From Mesorhizobium sp. (GTDB lineage Bacteria > Pseudomonadota > Alphaproteobacteria > Rhizobiales > Rhizobiaceae): a DNA stretch of 64,000 nucleotides. Both the position numbers and the translations under genes were made by a program. Below the pieces are notes generated by a model, which made no database searches, was not told the DNA's origin, and saw nothing but the letters and a program-made list of their open reading frames with translations. Below are positions 1 through 7,380 of this stretch, piece after piece (position 1 is the first letter of the stretch; the number at the start of each line of letters is the position of its first letter). The stretch spans positions 88,458 through 152,457 of the forward strand of contig NZ_JAFKID010000012.1 of the NCBI RefSeq assembly GCF_017306545.1, read 5' to 3'.

Positions 1-790
1 GGTGGACGAGGATCAGCGCCGTCTCGAAACGCGGATCGGCGAGGTCCTTGTAATAGGCGCCGACCTGGTAAGCGAGGAACATGCCCTTGTAGACGATGGT
101 GCGCGCCGACAGCGACACGCAATAGGCGCCGACGTCCTTGTTGCCGTTCTCGGCATAGATGCGGCCGGAAATGACCTTGCGCAGCAGATAGAGCCGGGCC
201 TCGTATTCCTCGTCGTCGTCAATATCGGCGCTGCGGCCGATGAACACCTGCCGGTGGAACGGCTCGGCGGCGGCGATATCGGGTGCCTTCGACAGCGAGG
301 AATTGTCGACCGGCACATCACGGAAGCCGATCAGCGGCAGGCCTTCCGACGCGGCCGATTCGCGGATGATCTCGTCGATATGGGCGCGCAGTTCGGCGTC
401 CTGCGGCATGAACCAGTGGCCGACGCCGTACTGGCCGGCCGGCGGCAGGTCGATGCCCTGCCTGGCCATCTCCTCGCGAAAGAAGCTGTCGGGAACCTGC
501 ACCAGCACGCCCGCGCCGTCGCCCATCAGCGGATCGGCGCCGACCGCGCCTCGATGCGTCAGGTTCTCGAGCATCGCCAGACCGTCCTCGACTATTCTGT
601 GCGACTTGACGTTCTTCATGTTGGCGATGAAGCCGACGCCGCAGGCGTCATGCTCGTTGCGCGGGTCATAAAGGCCCTGGGCAGGCGGCAGCCCGCCGGT
701 TCGATGGATTCCGCCGGTTTTGACGGTCGCGGCCTTCGTCTGCGCGGCCGGCACAAAATCCGTCGTCACAGATGGCATCGCTTCCATCAT
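1..790 (-). CDS. gltB: Glutamate synthase (NADPH) large subunit, 5' part only
   Basis: The large chain of GOGAT makes two glutamates from glutamine and 2-oxoglutarate in cytosolic ammonium assimilation. The visible ~263 residues are the class-II glutamine amidotransferase domain. The motif NEHDACGVGF places the nucleophile at Cys50, so about 49 residues of propeptide would be removed to expose it. RSADIDDDEEYEARLYLLRK and GAYCVSLSARTIVYKGM further on also fit GltB. Two ATGs lie in tandem (790 and 787), with GAGGATAGG upstream serving either. The gene runs off the left edge, so the FMN, Fe-S and synthase domains are not visible. Confidence 0.95.
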   Translation of the reverse strand, partial: MMEAMPSVTTDFVPAAQTKAATVKTGGIHRTGGLPPAQGLYDPRNEHDACGVGFIANMKNVKSHRIVEDGLAMLENLTHRGAVGADPLMGDGAGVLVQVPDSFFREEMARQGIDLPPAGQYGVGHWFMPQDAELRAHIDEIIRESAASEGLPLIGFRDVPVDNSSLSKAPDIAAAEPFHRQVFIGRSADIDDDEEYEARLYLLRKVISGRIYAENGNKDVGAYCVSLSARTIVYKGMFLAYQVGAYYKDLADPRFETALILVH

Positions 791-1240
791 CGTCCTATCC
801 TCTTTTGCCCGGCGGGGTTGCCTCATCGATGCGGGAAGCGCCGGCTTCCCATGTCCTGCACTGTCGGCACGTCATTCGGGTTCGTCGCGGGTCCCGCGAG
901 CCGGTCCGGCACTTTCCTGCCGGGCCGGTCCTCAAGTCACGATGCCGTTCACGGCATGCCGGGACGCGCGTCCATTCTACGCCAACCCGTCCTGCTTCGT
1001 GAAATTAAATAAGACAGCATTACTGTCCTAAATTCGTATGACAGAATTCCCGGCGCCGCACAAGACCGATTCATCTCGATTGCGGCGCTTGAACGACATA
1101 AAATTTCGCCACGGCTCAATTCGGCATAATTTAAGGTGGAAACGGCGCCCGCTGGCCGTATGGCTGCGTGCGCTGGCCCCTTGCGGCGGCAGGCCGAAAG
1201 CGGCCAAGGTCGCGTCCATTCCTGCAATCCGGATTCCGTC
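791..1240. other. 450-bp gap between divergent gltB and threonine aldolase
   Basis: No convincing gene lies here. The stretch must hold the gltB promoter on the minus strand and that of the aldolase on the plus strand. Its middle (about 1000-1130) is clearly more AT-rich than its flanks. It contains a perfect inverted repeat GACAG-N5-CTGTC at 1013-1027, a possible operator. I could not fix -35/-10 boxes with confidence. Confidence 0.5.
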
Positions 1241-2290
1241 ATGATCTTTGCTTCCGACAACTGGGCCGGCGTCCACCCGGCCATCGCAGCCAACCTGTCC
1301 GAACATTCGGGCGGATTTTCCGTCGCCTACAGCGAGGGGGCCCTGGACAATGCGGTCTACGACCGCTTCAGCGAACTGTTCGAGCGGGAAGTCGCCGTCT
1401 TCTTCGTGGCGACCGGAACGGCGGCCAACACGCTGGCGCTGAGCGCCTACAACAAGCCCGGCGGCATCGCCTTCACCCACCGCGAGGCCCATCTCGTCGC
1501 CGACGAATGCGGCGCGTTCGGCTACATTTCCGGCGGCTCGCGGCTGCACGGCGTCGACGGAGCGCTGGGAAAGATGGACTTGGCGGCGCTGGAACAGGCG
1601 CTCGCCCGCTTCACGCCCGATTCCGTCCATGGCGGCCGGGCGATGGCCGTCTCGCTGACCCAATCGACCGAGATCGGCACCCTCTACAGCCTCGAAGAGA
1701 TCGCCGCCATCGCGGCCTTGGCCAAGCGCCACGGCCTGCCGCTCCACATGGACGGCGCCCGTTTCGCCAACGCGCTGGCGGCGCTCGACGTCTCGCCGGC
1801 GGACATGACCTGGAAGCGCGGTGTCGACGCCATCTCCTTCGGCGGCACCAAGAACGGCTGCTGGTGCGCGGAGGCGGTCGTCATGTTCGACCTCGAAAGG
1901 GCGAAGGAACTCGCCTTCATGCGCATGCGGGCCGGCCAGCTCTTCTCCAAGTCGCGGTTCGTCGCGGCCCAGTTCGAAGCCTATCTCCGCGACGGGCTGT
2001 GGCTCCGGACCGCCCGCCATTCCAACGCCATGGCCGTAGCGCTGGCGGGCGCGATGGAAAAATCCGGCGCCGCCCGGCTGGCGTGGCGGCCGCAGGCCAA
2101 CGAAGTGTTCGCCATCATGAAAAAGGCCGACGCCGAGCGCCTCAGGACGGCGGGCGCGGCCTTCCACCAATGGCCGGCCCCGCACGGCTTCACCGGCGCC
2201 GTCGCGCCGGACGAGGCCCTCTTCCGCTTCGTCACCTCCTTCGCCACCACGGCCGGGGACGTCGAACGGCTCGGCGCCCTGCTCGGCTGA
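1241..2290 (+). CDS. Low-specificity threonine aldolase family protein
   Basis: This PLP-dependent fold-type I enzyme is expected to cleave L-threonine or L-allo-threonine to glycine and acetaldehyde (or a related beta-hydroxy amino acid) in the cytosol. From the ATG at 1241 the product is 349 residues, normal for the family. The start MIFASDNWAG resembles the usual F-x-SDN opening. LHMDGARFANA (Asp171 region) stacks on the cofactor ring and SFGGTKNG supplies the Schiff-base lysine, Lys204. An upstream in-frame ATG at 1136 would add 35 low-complexity residues unlike the family, so 1241 is preferred. It faces hsp20 and ends just before the hsp20 terminator. Confidence 0.88.
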   Translation: MIFASDNWAGVHPAIAANLSEHSGGFSVAYSEGALDNAVYDRFSELFEREVAVFFVATGTAANTLALSAYNKPGGIAFTHREAHLVADECGAFGYISGGSRLHGVDGALGKMDLAALEQALARFTPDSVHGGRAMAVSLTQSTEIGTLYSLEEIAAIAALAKRHGLPLHMDGARFANALAALDVSPADMTWKRGVDAISFGGTKNGCWCAEAVVMFDLERAKELAFMRMRAGQLFSKSRFVAAQFEAYLRDGLWLRTARHSNAMAVALAGAMEKSGAARLAWRPQANEVFAIMKKADAERLRTAGAAFHQWPAPHGFTGAVAPDEALFRFVTSFATTAGDVERLGALLG

Positions 2291-2300
2291 CATAAAAAAA

Positions 2301-2322
2301 GGCGGCGCCTCGCGGCGCCGCC
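2301..2322 (-). terminator. Rho-independent terminator of hsp20
   Basis: A perfect 9-bp stem (GGCGGCGCC, 2301-2309, with GGCGCCGCC, 2314-2322) has a 4-nt loop. On the minus strand it is followed directly by a run of seven T (the A-run at 2294-2300). Its orientation therefore fits the end of the hsp20 transcript. The plus-strand side lacks a T-run. Confidence 0.85.
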
Positions 2323-2348
2323 TTCGTCTCGGGAGGAGACGGGATCGG

Positions 2349-2819
2349 TCAGGCGGCCTTGGCGGTCGCCTCGATCTGCCTGGCTTTCGCCGGGGCGGCC
2401 GAAATCGCGATCTTGCGCGGCTTCAGCTCCTCGGGAATGTTGCGCTTGAGATCGACGAACAAAAGGCCGTTCTTCAGCGCGGCGCCTTCGACATCGACAT
2501 GGTCGGCGAGCTGGAAGCGGCGCTCGAAAGCGCGCGCGGCGATGCCGCGGTAAAGCAGCTCCTTGCCGTCCTCGTCGCTCTCTTCCTTGCGCTCACCCTT
2601 GATGGTCAGCACGTTGCGATGGGCTTCGATCGAAATCTCGTCGTCCGAGAAGCCGGCCACCGCAACCGAGATGCGATAGGCGTTCTCGCCGGTCTTTTCG
2701 ATGTTGTAGGGCGGGTAGCTCTGGCCGCCTTCTGGCTGGCCGAGCGTGTCCAGCATGGTGAACAGCCGGTCGAAGCCGACGGTCGAGCGATAGAGGGGCG
2801 AAAAATCGACATGACGCAT
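2349..2819 (-). CDS. Hsp20/alpha-crystallin small heat-shock protein
   Basis: A 156-residue ATP-independent holdase chaperone that binds unfolding proteins in the cytoplasm. The product starts MRHVDFSPLYRSTVGFDRLF, as in rhizobial IbpA-like proteins. The central alpha-crystallin domain spans about residues 35-130 (YRISVAVAGFSDDEISIEAH, then GLLFVDLKRNIPEELKPRKI), with a C-terminal I-x-I (IAI) motif. An in-frame upstream start would add 8 residues that overlap the Shine-Dalgarno, so 2819 is used; AAGGAGAA sits just upstream. The 5' leader can form a ROSE-like thermometer hairpin that hides this ribosome site, and a sigma-32-like promoter lies further up. Confidence 0.93.
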   Translation of the reverse strand: MRHVDFSPLYRSTVGFDRLFTMLDTLGQPEGGQSYPPYNIEKTGENAYRISVAVAGFSDDEISIEAHRNVLTIKGERKEESDEDGKELLYRGIAARAFERRFQLADHVDVEGAALKNGLLFVDLKRNIPEELKPRKIAISAAPAKARQIEATAKAA

Positions 2820-2824
2820 GGTGT

Positions 2825-2933
2825 GTTCTCCTTTGAGCAACATGTTTGCGTGATGGCCCTGGCGAAACCCTTGGGCAAAAGCCCTTGCGGCGCTCCGAAC
2901 GGACCAGCGGCCCCGCCATCGGCGACCGCAAGG
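2825..2933 (-). promoter_or_regulatory. ROSE-like RNA thermometer in the hsp20 5' UTR
   Basis: Read on the minus strand, the leader ends in GUUGCUCAAAGGAGAAC (2841 to 2825). This folds into a short hairpin that traps the Shine-Dalgarno AAGGAG: GUU with AAC, a G-G opposition with an unpaired C, and UC with GA. That is the hallmark of the ROSE final hairpin (UUGCU against AGGA with a G-G pair). Upstream are GGGC-UUUU-GCCC (2884-2873) and an 8-bp CCUUGCGG/CCGCAAGG stem (2933-2926 with 2890-2883). The outer stem is tentative, because its 5' arm lies very near the likely transcription start. Confidence 0.72.
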
Positions 2934-2935
2934 TT

Positions 2936-2965
2936 TAGGTGGGAGCCCGTTTCCCGCATTTCAAG
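2936..2965 (-). promoter_or_regulatory. Sigma-32 (RpoH)-like promoter of hsp20
   Basis: On the minus strand CTTGAAA (2965-2959) is followed after 15 nt by CCCACCTA (2943-2936). This resembles the CTTGAAA / CCCCATNT heat-shock consensus and is placed to start transcription at the head of the ROSE-like leader. It is inferred from motif and position only. Confidence 0.5.
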
Positions 2966-3282
2966 ATTGTTTTTCGCAGGCGCGCGGCCCGGTTCCCGAC
3001 CGCCCGCGATGAACGCCCGATGAACCGGCGCTTCGGTTTGCGTTCAGGCGGGCGGCGATAGGCTTGCCGGACAGTTCAGCGGCCGCCCGCAAGGCGCCGC
3101 GACCGAGCGAGCCGGGTGTAACGTCCCTTCCTCCCGGATCGACGAGGCCGGGAGCGCCTGCACGGTGCTCCCGGCCTTATCGTGCCGCCCTGCCCCGATA
3201 CGGCCGTCTTTGCTTTTTGCCGCGTTTGCTTCTATCACCCTACGGTGCCTATCAGGCGGCACGACACCAGCCGAAGCGCCGC
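2966..3282. other. Gap between hsp20 and the hydrolase, with one strong hairpin
   Basis: No supported gene. It contains a perfect 11-bp inverted repeat AGGCCGGGAGC/GCTCCCGGCCT (3145-3155 with 3167-3177, 11-nt loop) with no T-run on either side. It may be a leader hairpin of the downstream hydrolase mRNA or a remnant terminator; I cannot tell which. Confidence 0.4.
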
Positions 3283-4272
3283 ATGACGGACGACCTGTTC
3301 CACGACATTCCCGGCAATCCTCGGCCCGAGAACGCGCAAGGCGGTTATTTCACCGCGCGCGACGGGCGCCGCATCCGTTATGCCTGTTTCGCCGCCACCG
3401 GCCGGCCGCTGAAGGGCACGGTGGTGATCCTGAGCGGCCGCAACGAGTGCATCGAGAAATATTTCGAAACCGTCCGCGACCTCGCCGCCCGCGGCCTCGG
3501 CAGCGCCGTCCTGGACTGGCGCGGCCAGGGCGGTTCCGACCGCCTGGTCCGCAACCCGCAGCGCGGTTACGTGAAAAGCTTCTTCGACTACGCCGCCGAC
3601 CTCGAGCAGTTTTTCGGCGAAGTCGTGCTGCCCGATTGCCGCGGGCCTTATTACATCCTCGCCCACTCGACCGGTGCGCTGATCGCCCTGCTTGCCGCTC
3701 CCTCGATGGTCAACCGCGTGCGCCGCATGGTGCTGATCGCGCCCTTTCTCGCGCTGCCCGGCCAGAAAGTATCGATGCGCTGGGTGCGCCGCATCACCAC
3801 GCTGCTCACCTTTCTCGGTTTCGGCCGCATCTACGCCGCCTGGGGGCCGCGCCCGAAGCAGGCGATACCCTTCGCCGCCAACAAGCTGACGACGGACCTC
3901 GCCCGCTACCGGCGCAACACGCTGCTCTACGAAACCTACCCCGAGCTTGCGCTGGGCGGACCGACGGTGCGCTGGCTGAGGGCGGCGAGCATCGCCGCCG
4001 AAACCGTCAGCGACCAGGATTACATGGGGCGCTTCCAGGTGCCGACGCTGATCGTCGGCGCCGGCGCCGACGAAGTCGTGTCCACCAGGGCGGTCGAGCA
4101 CTTCGCCCGCCATCTGCGGCTCGGTTCGTTCCTGATGATCGACGGCGCCCGCCACGAGATTTTGCAGGAAGCCGACCTCTACCGCGAACAGTTCCTCGCC
4201 GCCTTCGACGCCTTCGTGCCGGGAACCGAAGACGGAGCGCTGCAAGCTTCCACCCAGGACGCCCAGGGCTGA
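3283..4272 (+). CDS. Alpha/beta hydrolase, lysophospholipase (PldB)-like
   Basis: A 329-residue serine hydrolase of the monoacylglycerol lipase/lysophospholipase branch, probably cleaving acyl esters of lysophospholipids or acylglycerols. The oxyanion-side motif VVILSGRNECIEKY and the lid-proximal LDWRGQGGSDR are typical of PldB. The nucleophile is Ser129 in AHSTGA (a variant of G-x-S-x-G). Asp263 (GAGADEVV) and His291 (GARHEI) complete the triad. There is no signal peptide. ATG 3283 is chosen because codons upstream in the same frame (from 3064) read as GC-rich noise. The gene converges on hisN with only 11 bp between the stops. Confidence 0.85.
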   Translation: MTDDLFHDIPGNPRPENAQGGYFTARDGRRIRYACFAATGRPLKGTVVILSGRNECIEKYFETVRDLAARGLGSAVLDWRGQGGSDRLVRNPQRGYVKSFFDYAADLEQFFGEVVLPDCRGPYYILAHSTGALIALLAAPSMVNRVRRMVLIAPFLALPGQKVSMRWVRRITTLLTFLGFGRIYAAWGPRPKQAIPFAANKLTTDLARYRRNTLLYETYPELALGGPTVRWLRAASIAAETVSDQDYMGRFQVPTLIVGAGADEVVSTRAVEHFARHLRLGSFLMIDGARHEILQEADLYREQFLAAFDAFVPGTEDGALQASTQDAQG

Positions 4273-4283
4273 CCCGAGCCTGA

Positions 4284-5057
4284 CTACCCCCGCAGCGCCG
4301 CCATTGCCGCTTCATGCAGTTCCGGCGTGGCGGCGGCCACGATGTCGCCGCCGTTCTCCGCCGGCCCGCCCTCGAACGTCGTGATGACGCCGCCGGCCTT
4401 CTCGATGATCGGGATCAGCGCCACGATGTCGTAGGGCTTCAGGCCGGGATCGGTGACGATATCGACATTGCCGGCCGCCAGCATCGCGAAGGCATAGCAA
4501 TCGGTACCGTAGCGGGCGAGCTGCACCGTCTGCTCGAAACGGTCGTAGCGGCCGCGCGCCTCGCCCTTGAACAGCGCCGGCGTGGTTGTGAACAGCGTGG
4601 CGTCGGCCAGCCGCGTGGTCTTGCGCGTTTCGAGCCGATGCGGCCCGCCGGGGCCTTCGTAATGCGCGCCGCCGGCATTGGCATAAAACAGTTCGCCGGT
4701 GAAAGGCTGCGCCATCATGCCGGCAACCGCATCGCCGTCCACCGTCAGGCCAACCAGCGTGCCCCAAGTCGGCAGGCCGGAGATGAAGGCGCGTGTGCCG
4801 TCGATCGGATCGATGACCCAGACATGGCGGCTTTCGAGGTTCTGGCTGCCGTGTTCCTCGCCGAGAATGCCGTGGTCGGGGAATTCCGCCGAAATCACCG
4901 CCCGGATCGCGAGTTCAGTCTGCCGGTCCGCCTCGGTGACTGGATCGAAGCCACCGACCTCCTTGTTGGCGACGGCACCGCGGGTACGGAATCGCGGCAG
5001 CGTCTCGGCGGCCGCAGCAGCGGCGATGCGCCGCATGAAATCGGCTGAAATATCCAA
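4284..5057 (-). CDS. hisN: Histidinol-phosphatase, inositol-monophosphatase type
   Basis: Mg-dependent phosphatase of the IMPase superfamily; the Rhizobiales form normally performs the histidinol-phosphate step of histidine synthesis. Metal-binding motifs are ILGEEHG (Glu67/68) and VIDPIDGTRAF (Asp83, Asp86), and the C-terminal motif is TDPGLKPYDIVALIPII, where HisN-type proteins have K-P-Y-D rather than the W-D of SuhB. The start is the TTG at 5057, preceded by GGAGGGTGAC; it gives 257 residues opening MDISADFMRRIA. An ATG at 5102 would add 15 residues that run over this Shine-Dalgarno. A different sugar or inositol phosphatase activity cannot be ruled out by eye. Confidence 0.82.
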   Translation of the reverse strand: MDISADFMRRIAAAAAAETLPRFRTRGAVANKEVGGFDPVTEADRQTELAIRAVISAEFPDHGILGEEHGSQNLESRHVWVIDPIDGTRAFISGLPTWGTLVGLTVDGDAVAGMMAQPFTGELFYANAGGAHYEGPGGPHRLETRKTTRLADATLFTTTPALFKGEARGRYDRFEQTVQLARYGTDCYAFAMLAAGNVDIVTDPGLKPYDIVALIPIIEKAGGVITTFEGGPAENGGDIVAAATPELHEAAMAALRG

Positions 5058-5154
5058 GTCACCCTCCTGAGCCCGCCAGTGCACGCCCGGCATTTGCTGC
5101 ATAGCAAAACCGCCGCCGCCCTGTCACGCGTCGCCTGCGCCGCAGACTGCGGCC

Positions 5155-5254
5155 AGAGCATTTCCAGCAAAAGTGTGAAACGGTTTTGCGTCCGGAAATG
5201 CGGGAGATCCAAGCGATAGAGCGGTTCCGACGATTCCGTTTGAACAGGAACCGC
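5155..5254. repeat. Mosaic palindromic intergenic repeat, family A, copy 1
   Basis: Two nested inverted repeats in tandem: GCATTTCC...GGAAATGC (5158-5201) and GCGGTTCC...GGAACCGC (5221-5254). Nearly the same sequence recurs at 50152-50251, and a partial form recurs at 63241-63290. Small dispersed palindromes of this kind are common between genes in rhizobia. Confidence 0.85.
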
Positions 5255-5280
5255 ACTAGTGAATTCAAGAGCGATGCCGC

Positions 5281-5308
5281 TTGACATTTGTGCAATGCAA
5301 AATACGAT
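5281..5308 (+). promoter_or_regulatory. Sigma-70-type promoter of the small RNA
   Basis: TTGACA (5281-5286), a 16-nt spacer and TACGAT (5303-5308). It lies six or so bases upstream of the predicted start of the alpha-r8/suhB-like RNA. The -35 box is a perfect match to consensus. Confidence 0.75.
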
Positions 5309-5313
5309 TGTTG

Positions 5314-5398
5314 CCGGACAGGTTTCCTGTCCATGCCCTTCTTGGGCGTTTCCTCCCTAGACTCCGGCCGCGTCGTGCGAAAGATGCGGTCTTTTTTT
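5314..5398 (+). ncRNA. mmgR: Alpha-r8 (mmgR/suhB-type) trans-acting small RNA
   Basis: An ~85-nt free-standing transcript with its own promoter. It has a 5' hairpin GGACAGG-UUU-CCUGUCC (5316-5332), then an unpaired segment with UUUCCUCCCU (5349-5358), the hallmark of the alpha-r8/suhB family. A terminator stem CCGCGUC/GAUGCGG follows, ending in seven U (5392-5398). Known family members such as MmgR in Sinorhizobium are Hfq-associated and limit polyhydroxybutyrate storage; the CCUCCC segment could pair with Shine-Dalgarno sequences. The role here is inferred from the family. It sits between hisN and an N-formylglutamate amidohydrolase gene, both on the opposite strand. Confidence 0.8.
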
Positions 5399-5415
5399 GC
5401 CGGCAGCCGTATCGC

Positions 5416-6357
5416 CTATTCGGCCGCCAGCGGCAGGTCGAGGAAATGATGGTCCGGCATCGCCATCAGGTCGGCGGAAAAGCGCGCCAGGTCCTCGGCT
5501 AACGCGTCGAAACCGGCCGTCTTCTGGAACGTCCGCTCGTTCATGTAGAGGCCGCGGTTGACCTCGACCTGGAGCGCGTGCAGCCGGCGGGCGGGACGGC
5601 CGTAATGCTCGGTGATGAAACCGCCCGCATAGGGTTTGTTGTGCGCCACCGTGTAACCCATGCCGCATAAAAGCGAGATGGCCCTTTCCGTCAGCGCCGC
5701 GGCGGCGGCCGTGCCGAAGCGGTCGCCGACGATGAAATCCGGCCGGAATCCGGCATCGCCGACGCGCACGCTGGCCGGCATGGAATGGCAGTCGATCAGC
5801 ACGGCATAACCGAACGTCGCATGGGTGCGCGCGATGAGCCGCTTCAGCGTTTCGTGATAAGGCTTGTAGACGGCCTCGATGCGCGCGATCGCCTCGGCCA
5901 GCGGCAGCCGGCCGGCATAGATATCGAGGCCCTCGCCGACCAGCTTCGGCACCGTGCCCAGCCCACCGGCGACGCGGGGCGAGCGGATGTTGCAGTATGG
6001 CGGCACCGGCTCGGCGAACATGCGCGGATCGAGTTCCCACGGCTCGCGGTTGACGTCGAGATAGGCGCGCGGAAAATTCGCCTTGAGCATGGGCGCGCCC
6101 AGCGTCACCGCCGCGCCGAACAGTTCCTCGACATAGCAGTCCTCGGACCGGCGGATGGCGCTCCTGTCCAGCTTGGCCATGGCGAGGAAGCGTTCGGGGT
6201 AATATCGGCCGCTATGCGGCGAGGAAAAGACGAAGGGAACGCGCTGCTCGGCCCCCGACCACACTTCAAAGGGCGCAACGACCGCGAAGTCTTCGGCAGC
6301 CGTCGTCACTTCGCAAGGACCCTCAACCACAGGCACATCATCGCCAAAGCCTGCCAT
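5416..6357 (-). CDS. N-formylglutamate amidohydrolase family protein
   Basis: A 313-residue zinc hydrolase of the FGase family, expected to split N-formylglutamate (last step of one histidine-degradation route) or a related N-acyl glutamate. Family motifs are VFSSPHSGRYYP near residue 45, YLDVNREPWELDPRMF, IDCHSMP and the C-terminal RLHALQVEVNRGLYMNE. No hut genes are visible nearby, so the substrate is open. A second, divergent family member lies at 43290-44108. The sRNA and its terminator lie just past its 3' end on the other strand; cpdR diverges upstream. Confidence 0.86.
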   Translation of the reverse strand: MAGFGDDVPVVEGPCEVTTAAEDFAVVAPFEVWSGAEQRVPFVFSSPHSGRYYPERFLAMAKLDRSAIRRSEDCYVEELFGAAVTLGAPMLKANFPRAYLDVNREPWELDPRMFAEPVPPYCNIRSPRVAGGLGTVPKLVGEGLDIYAGRLPLAEAIARIEAVYKPYHETLKRLIARTHATFGYAVLIDCHSMPASVRVGDAGFRPDFIVGDRFGTAAAAALTERAISLLCGMGYTVAHNKPYAGGFITEHYGRPARRLHALQVEVNRGLYMNERTFQKTAGFDALAEDLARFSADLMAMPDHHFLDLPLAAE

Positions 6358-6434
6358 CGCCGCGCACGCATGTCCAGCTTTTCAACGGGTTTGCACCGGC
6401 CGCGGCAAGACATCTGCGGGCGCGCGCCATTCAC

Positions 6435-6466
6435 TTGATGTTTACCGTCGCCACCTCATATACGAT
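6435..6466 (+). promoter_or_regulatory. Probable cpdR promoter
   Basis: TTGATG (6435-6440), 18-nt spacer, TATACG (6459-6464), about 55 bases before the cpdR start. A single GTTAAC lies just downstream but has no second half-site at CtrA spacing. Confidence 0.45.
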
Positions 6467-6521
6467 GGTTAACGGGATCGCATGGCAGTATCCCGGCTGG
6501 GTGATTCGGACGGCAATCGAC

Positions 6522-6884
6522 ATGGCACGCATTCTACTGGCGGAAGACGACGACGACATGCGCCGTTTCCTGGTCAAAGCGCTCGAACGCGCCGGCTACC
6601 AGGTCAGCGATTTCGACAATGGCGCCAGCGCCTACGAGCGCCTGCGCGAAGAGCCTTTCTCGCTGCTTTTGACGGATATCGTCATGCCCGAGATGGACGG
6701 TATCGAGCTGGCCCGCCGCGCCACCGAGATCGACCCCGATCTCAAGGTGATGTTCATCACCGGCTTCGCGGCGGTGGCGCTGAACCCCGATTCGAAGGCA
6801 CCCAAGGACGCCAAGGTGCTGTCGAAGCCGTTCCATCTCCGCGACCTCGTCAACGAAGTCGAAAAGATGTTGCAGGCCGCCTGA
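6522..6884 (+). CDS. cpdR: Single-domain response regulator CpdR
   Basis: A 120-residue receiver domain without output domain. In alphaproteobacteria unphosphorylated CpdR brings ClpXP to the pole for cell-cycle protein degradation (for example CtrA), and phosphorylation through CckA-ChpT switches this off. The product opens MARILLAEDDDDMRRFLVKA. The acidic pocket is near residues 8-11, Asp52 (LTDIVMPEMDG) is the phosphoacceptor, and Lys102 lies in VLSKPFHL. The sequence is close to that of other rhizobial CpdR proteins. Longer in-frame starts upstream overlap the promoter. A T-tailed hairpin overlaps the stop codon. Confidence 0.93.
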   Translation: MARILLAEDDDDMRRFLVKALERAGYQVSDFDNGASAYERLREEPFSLLLTDIVMPEMDGIELARRATEIDPDLKVMFITGFAAVALNPDSKAPKDAKVLSKPFHLRDLVNEVEKMLQAA

Positions 6885-6896
6885 CGCGGCCTTTTT
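6875..6896 (+). terminator. Terminator overlapping the cpdR stop codon
   Basis: Stem GGCCGC (6875-6880) with GCGGCC (6886-6891), a 5-nt loop holding the TGA stop, then TTTTT (6892-6896). Compact, and well placed to isolate cpdR from the tRNA gene downstream. Confidence 0.7.
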
Positions 6897-7002
6897 CGCG
6901 GTCTTGCAGAACGGCTCGGTCGAAGCCCGCAAACAGTCCGATCTTTTCGCCAGGCCGCTATTGACGCGCCGCAGCAAAAGTGGTGTATGCGCGGCCTTGG
7001 AT

Positions 7003-7077
7003 GGGCGTATAGCTCAGCGGGAGAGCACTTCGTTGACATCGAAGGGGTCCCAAGTTCGATCCTTGGTACGCCCACCA
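7003..7077 (+). tRNA. tRNA-Val (GAC anticodon), CCA encoded
   Basis: The cloverleaf is complete: 7-bp acceptor GGGCGTA/TACGCCC, D-arm with AGCTCAGCGGGAGAGC, anticodon stem CTTCG/CGAAG around loop TTGACAT (anticodon GAC), a short variable loop, T-arm with GTTCGATCC, discriminator A at 7074 and an encoded CCA at 7075-7077. It reads valine codons GUC and GUU. Confidence 0.97.
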
Positions 7078-7205
7078 TCCAAACCCTTCACGACGCTAAT
7101 CTTTTTGCGGGCGCTGCGGATATGTACCGTTCCGTAGCCCATCGGCGCCGCAGGAGCGAGGCGCGGCCGGCTGCCGCGATTGCGTGGCGGGGCCGCCCCC
7201 CGGGT

Positions 7206-7280
7206 TCACCGAAAGCCGAGGAAGGACAGGACGGCCACGACGGCCATCGCAAGAATGCCGGCATAAAACGCATACTGCAT
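7206..7280 (-). CDS. Possible 24-residue single-span membrane miniprotein
   Basis: A short reading frame encoding MQYAFYAGILAMAVVAVLSF followed by LGFR. It is almost wholly one hydrophobic helix with a basic C-terminal end. GGGAGA lies 7 bases before the ATG at 7280. The frame is too short for statistical support, but its composition and ribosome site are what a real small membrane protein would show. The rest of the 7078-7380 gap has no gene I can support. Confidence 0.35.
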   Translation of the reverse strand: MQYAFYAGILAMAVVAVLSFLGFR

Positions 7281-7380
7281 GACGATCTCCCACGTTGCAC
7301 ATCATCGCGGGACGACAGCTATCCGCAAACCGGCGATGCCACATTGCGGCAGGACAAACAGAAATCGCGAGACTAAGAAT

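Noticed and set aside
3145-3177. Intrinsic terminator in the hydrolase leader
   Set aside because: The 11-bp stem is perfect but has no T-run on either strand, so it is listed only as a hairpin.
6470-6476. CtrA-binding site near cpdR
   Set aside because: Only one TTAAC half-site is present; the TTAA-N7-TTAAC spacing is not met.
6435-6521. Longer cpdR start upstream
   Set aside because: It would place coding sequence over the promoter, and adds residues absent from CpdR proteins.
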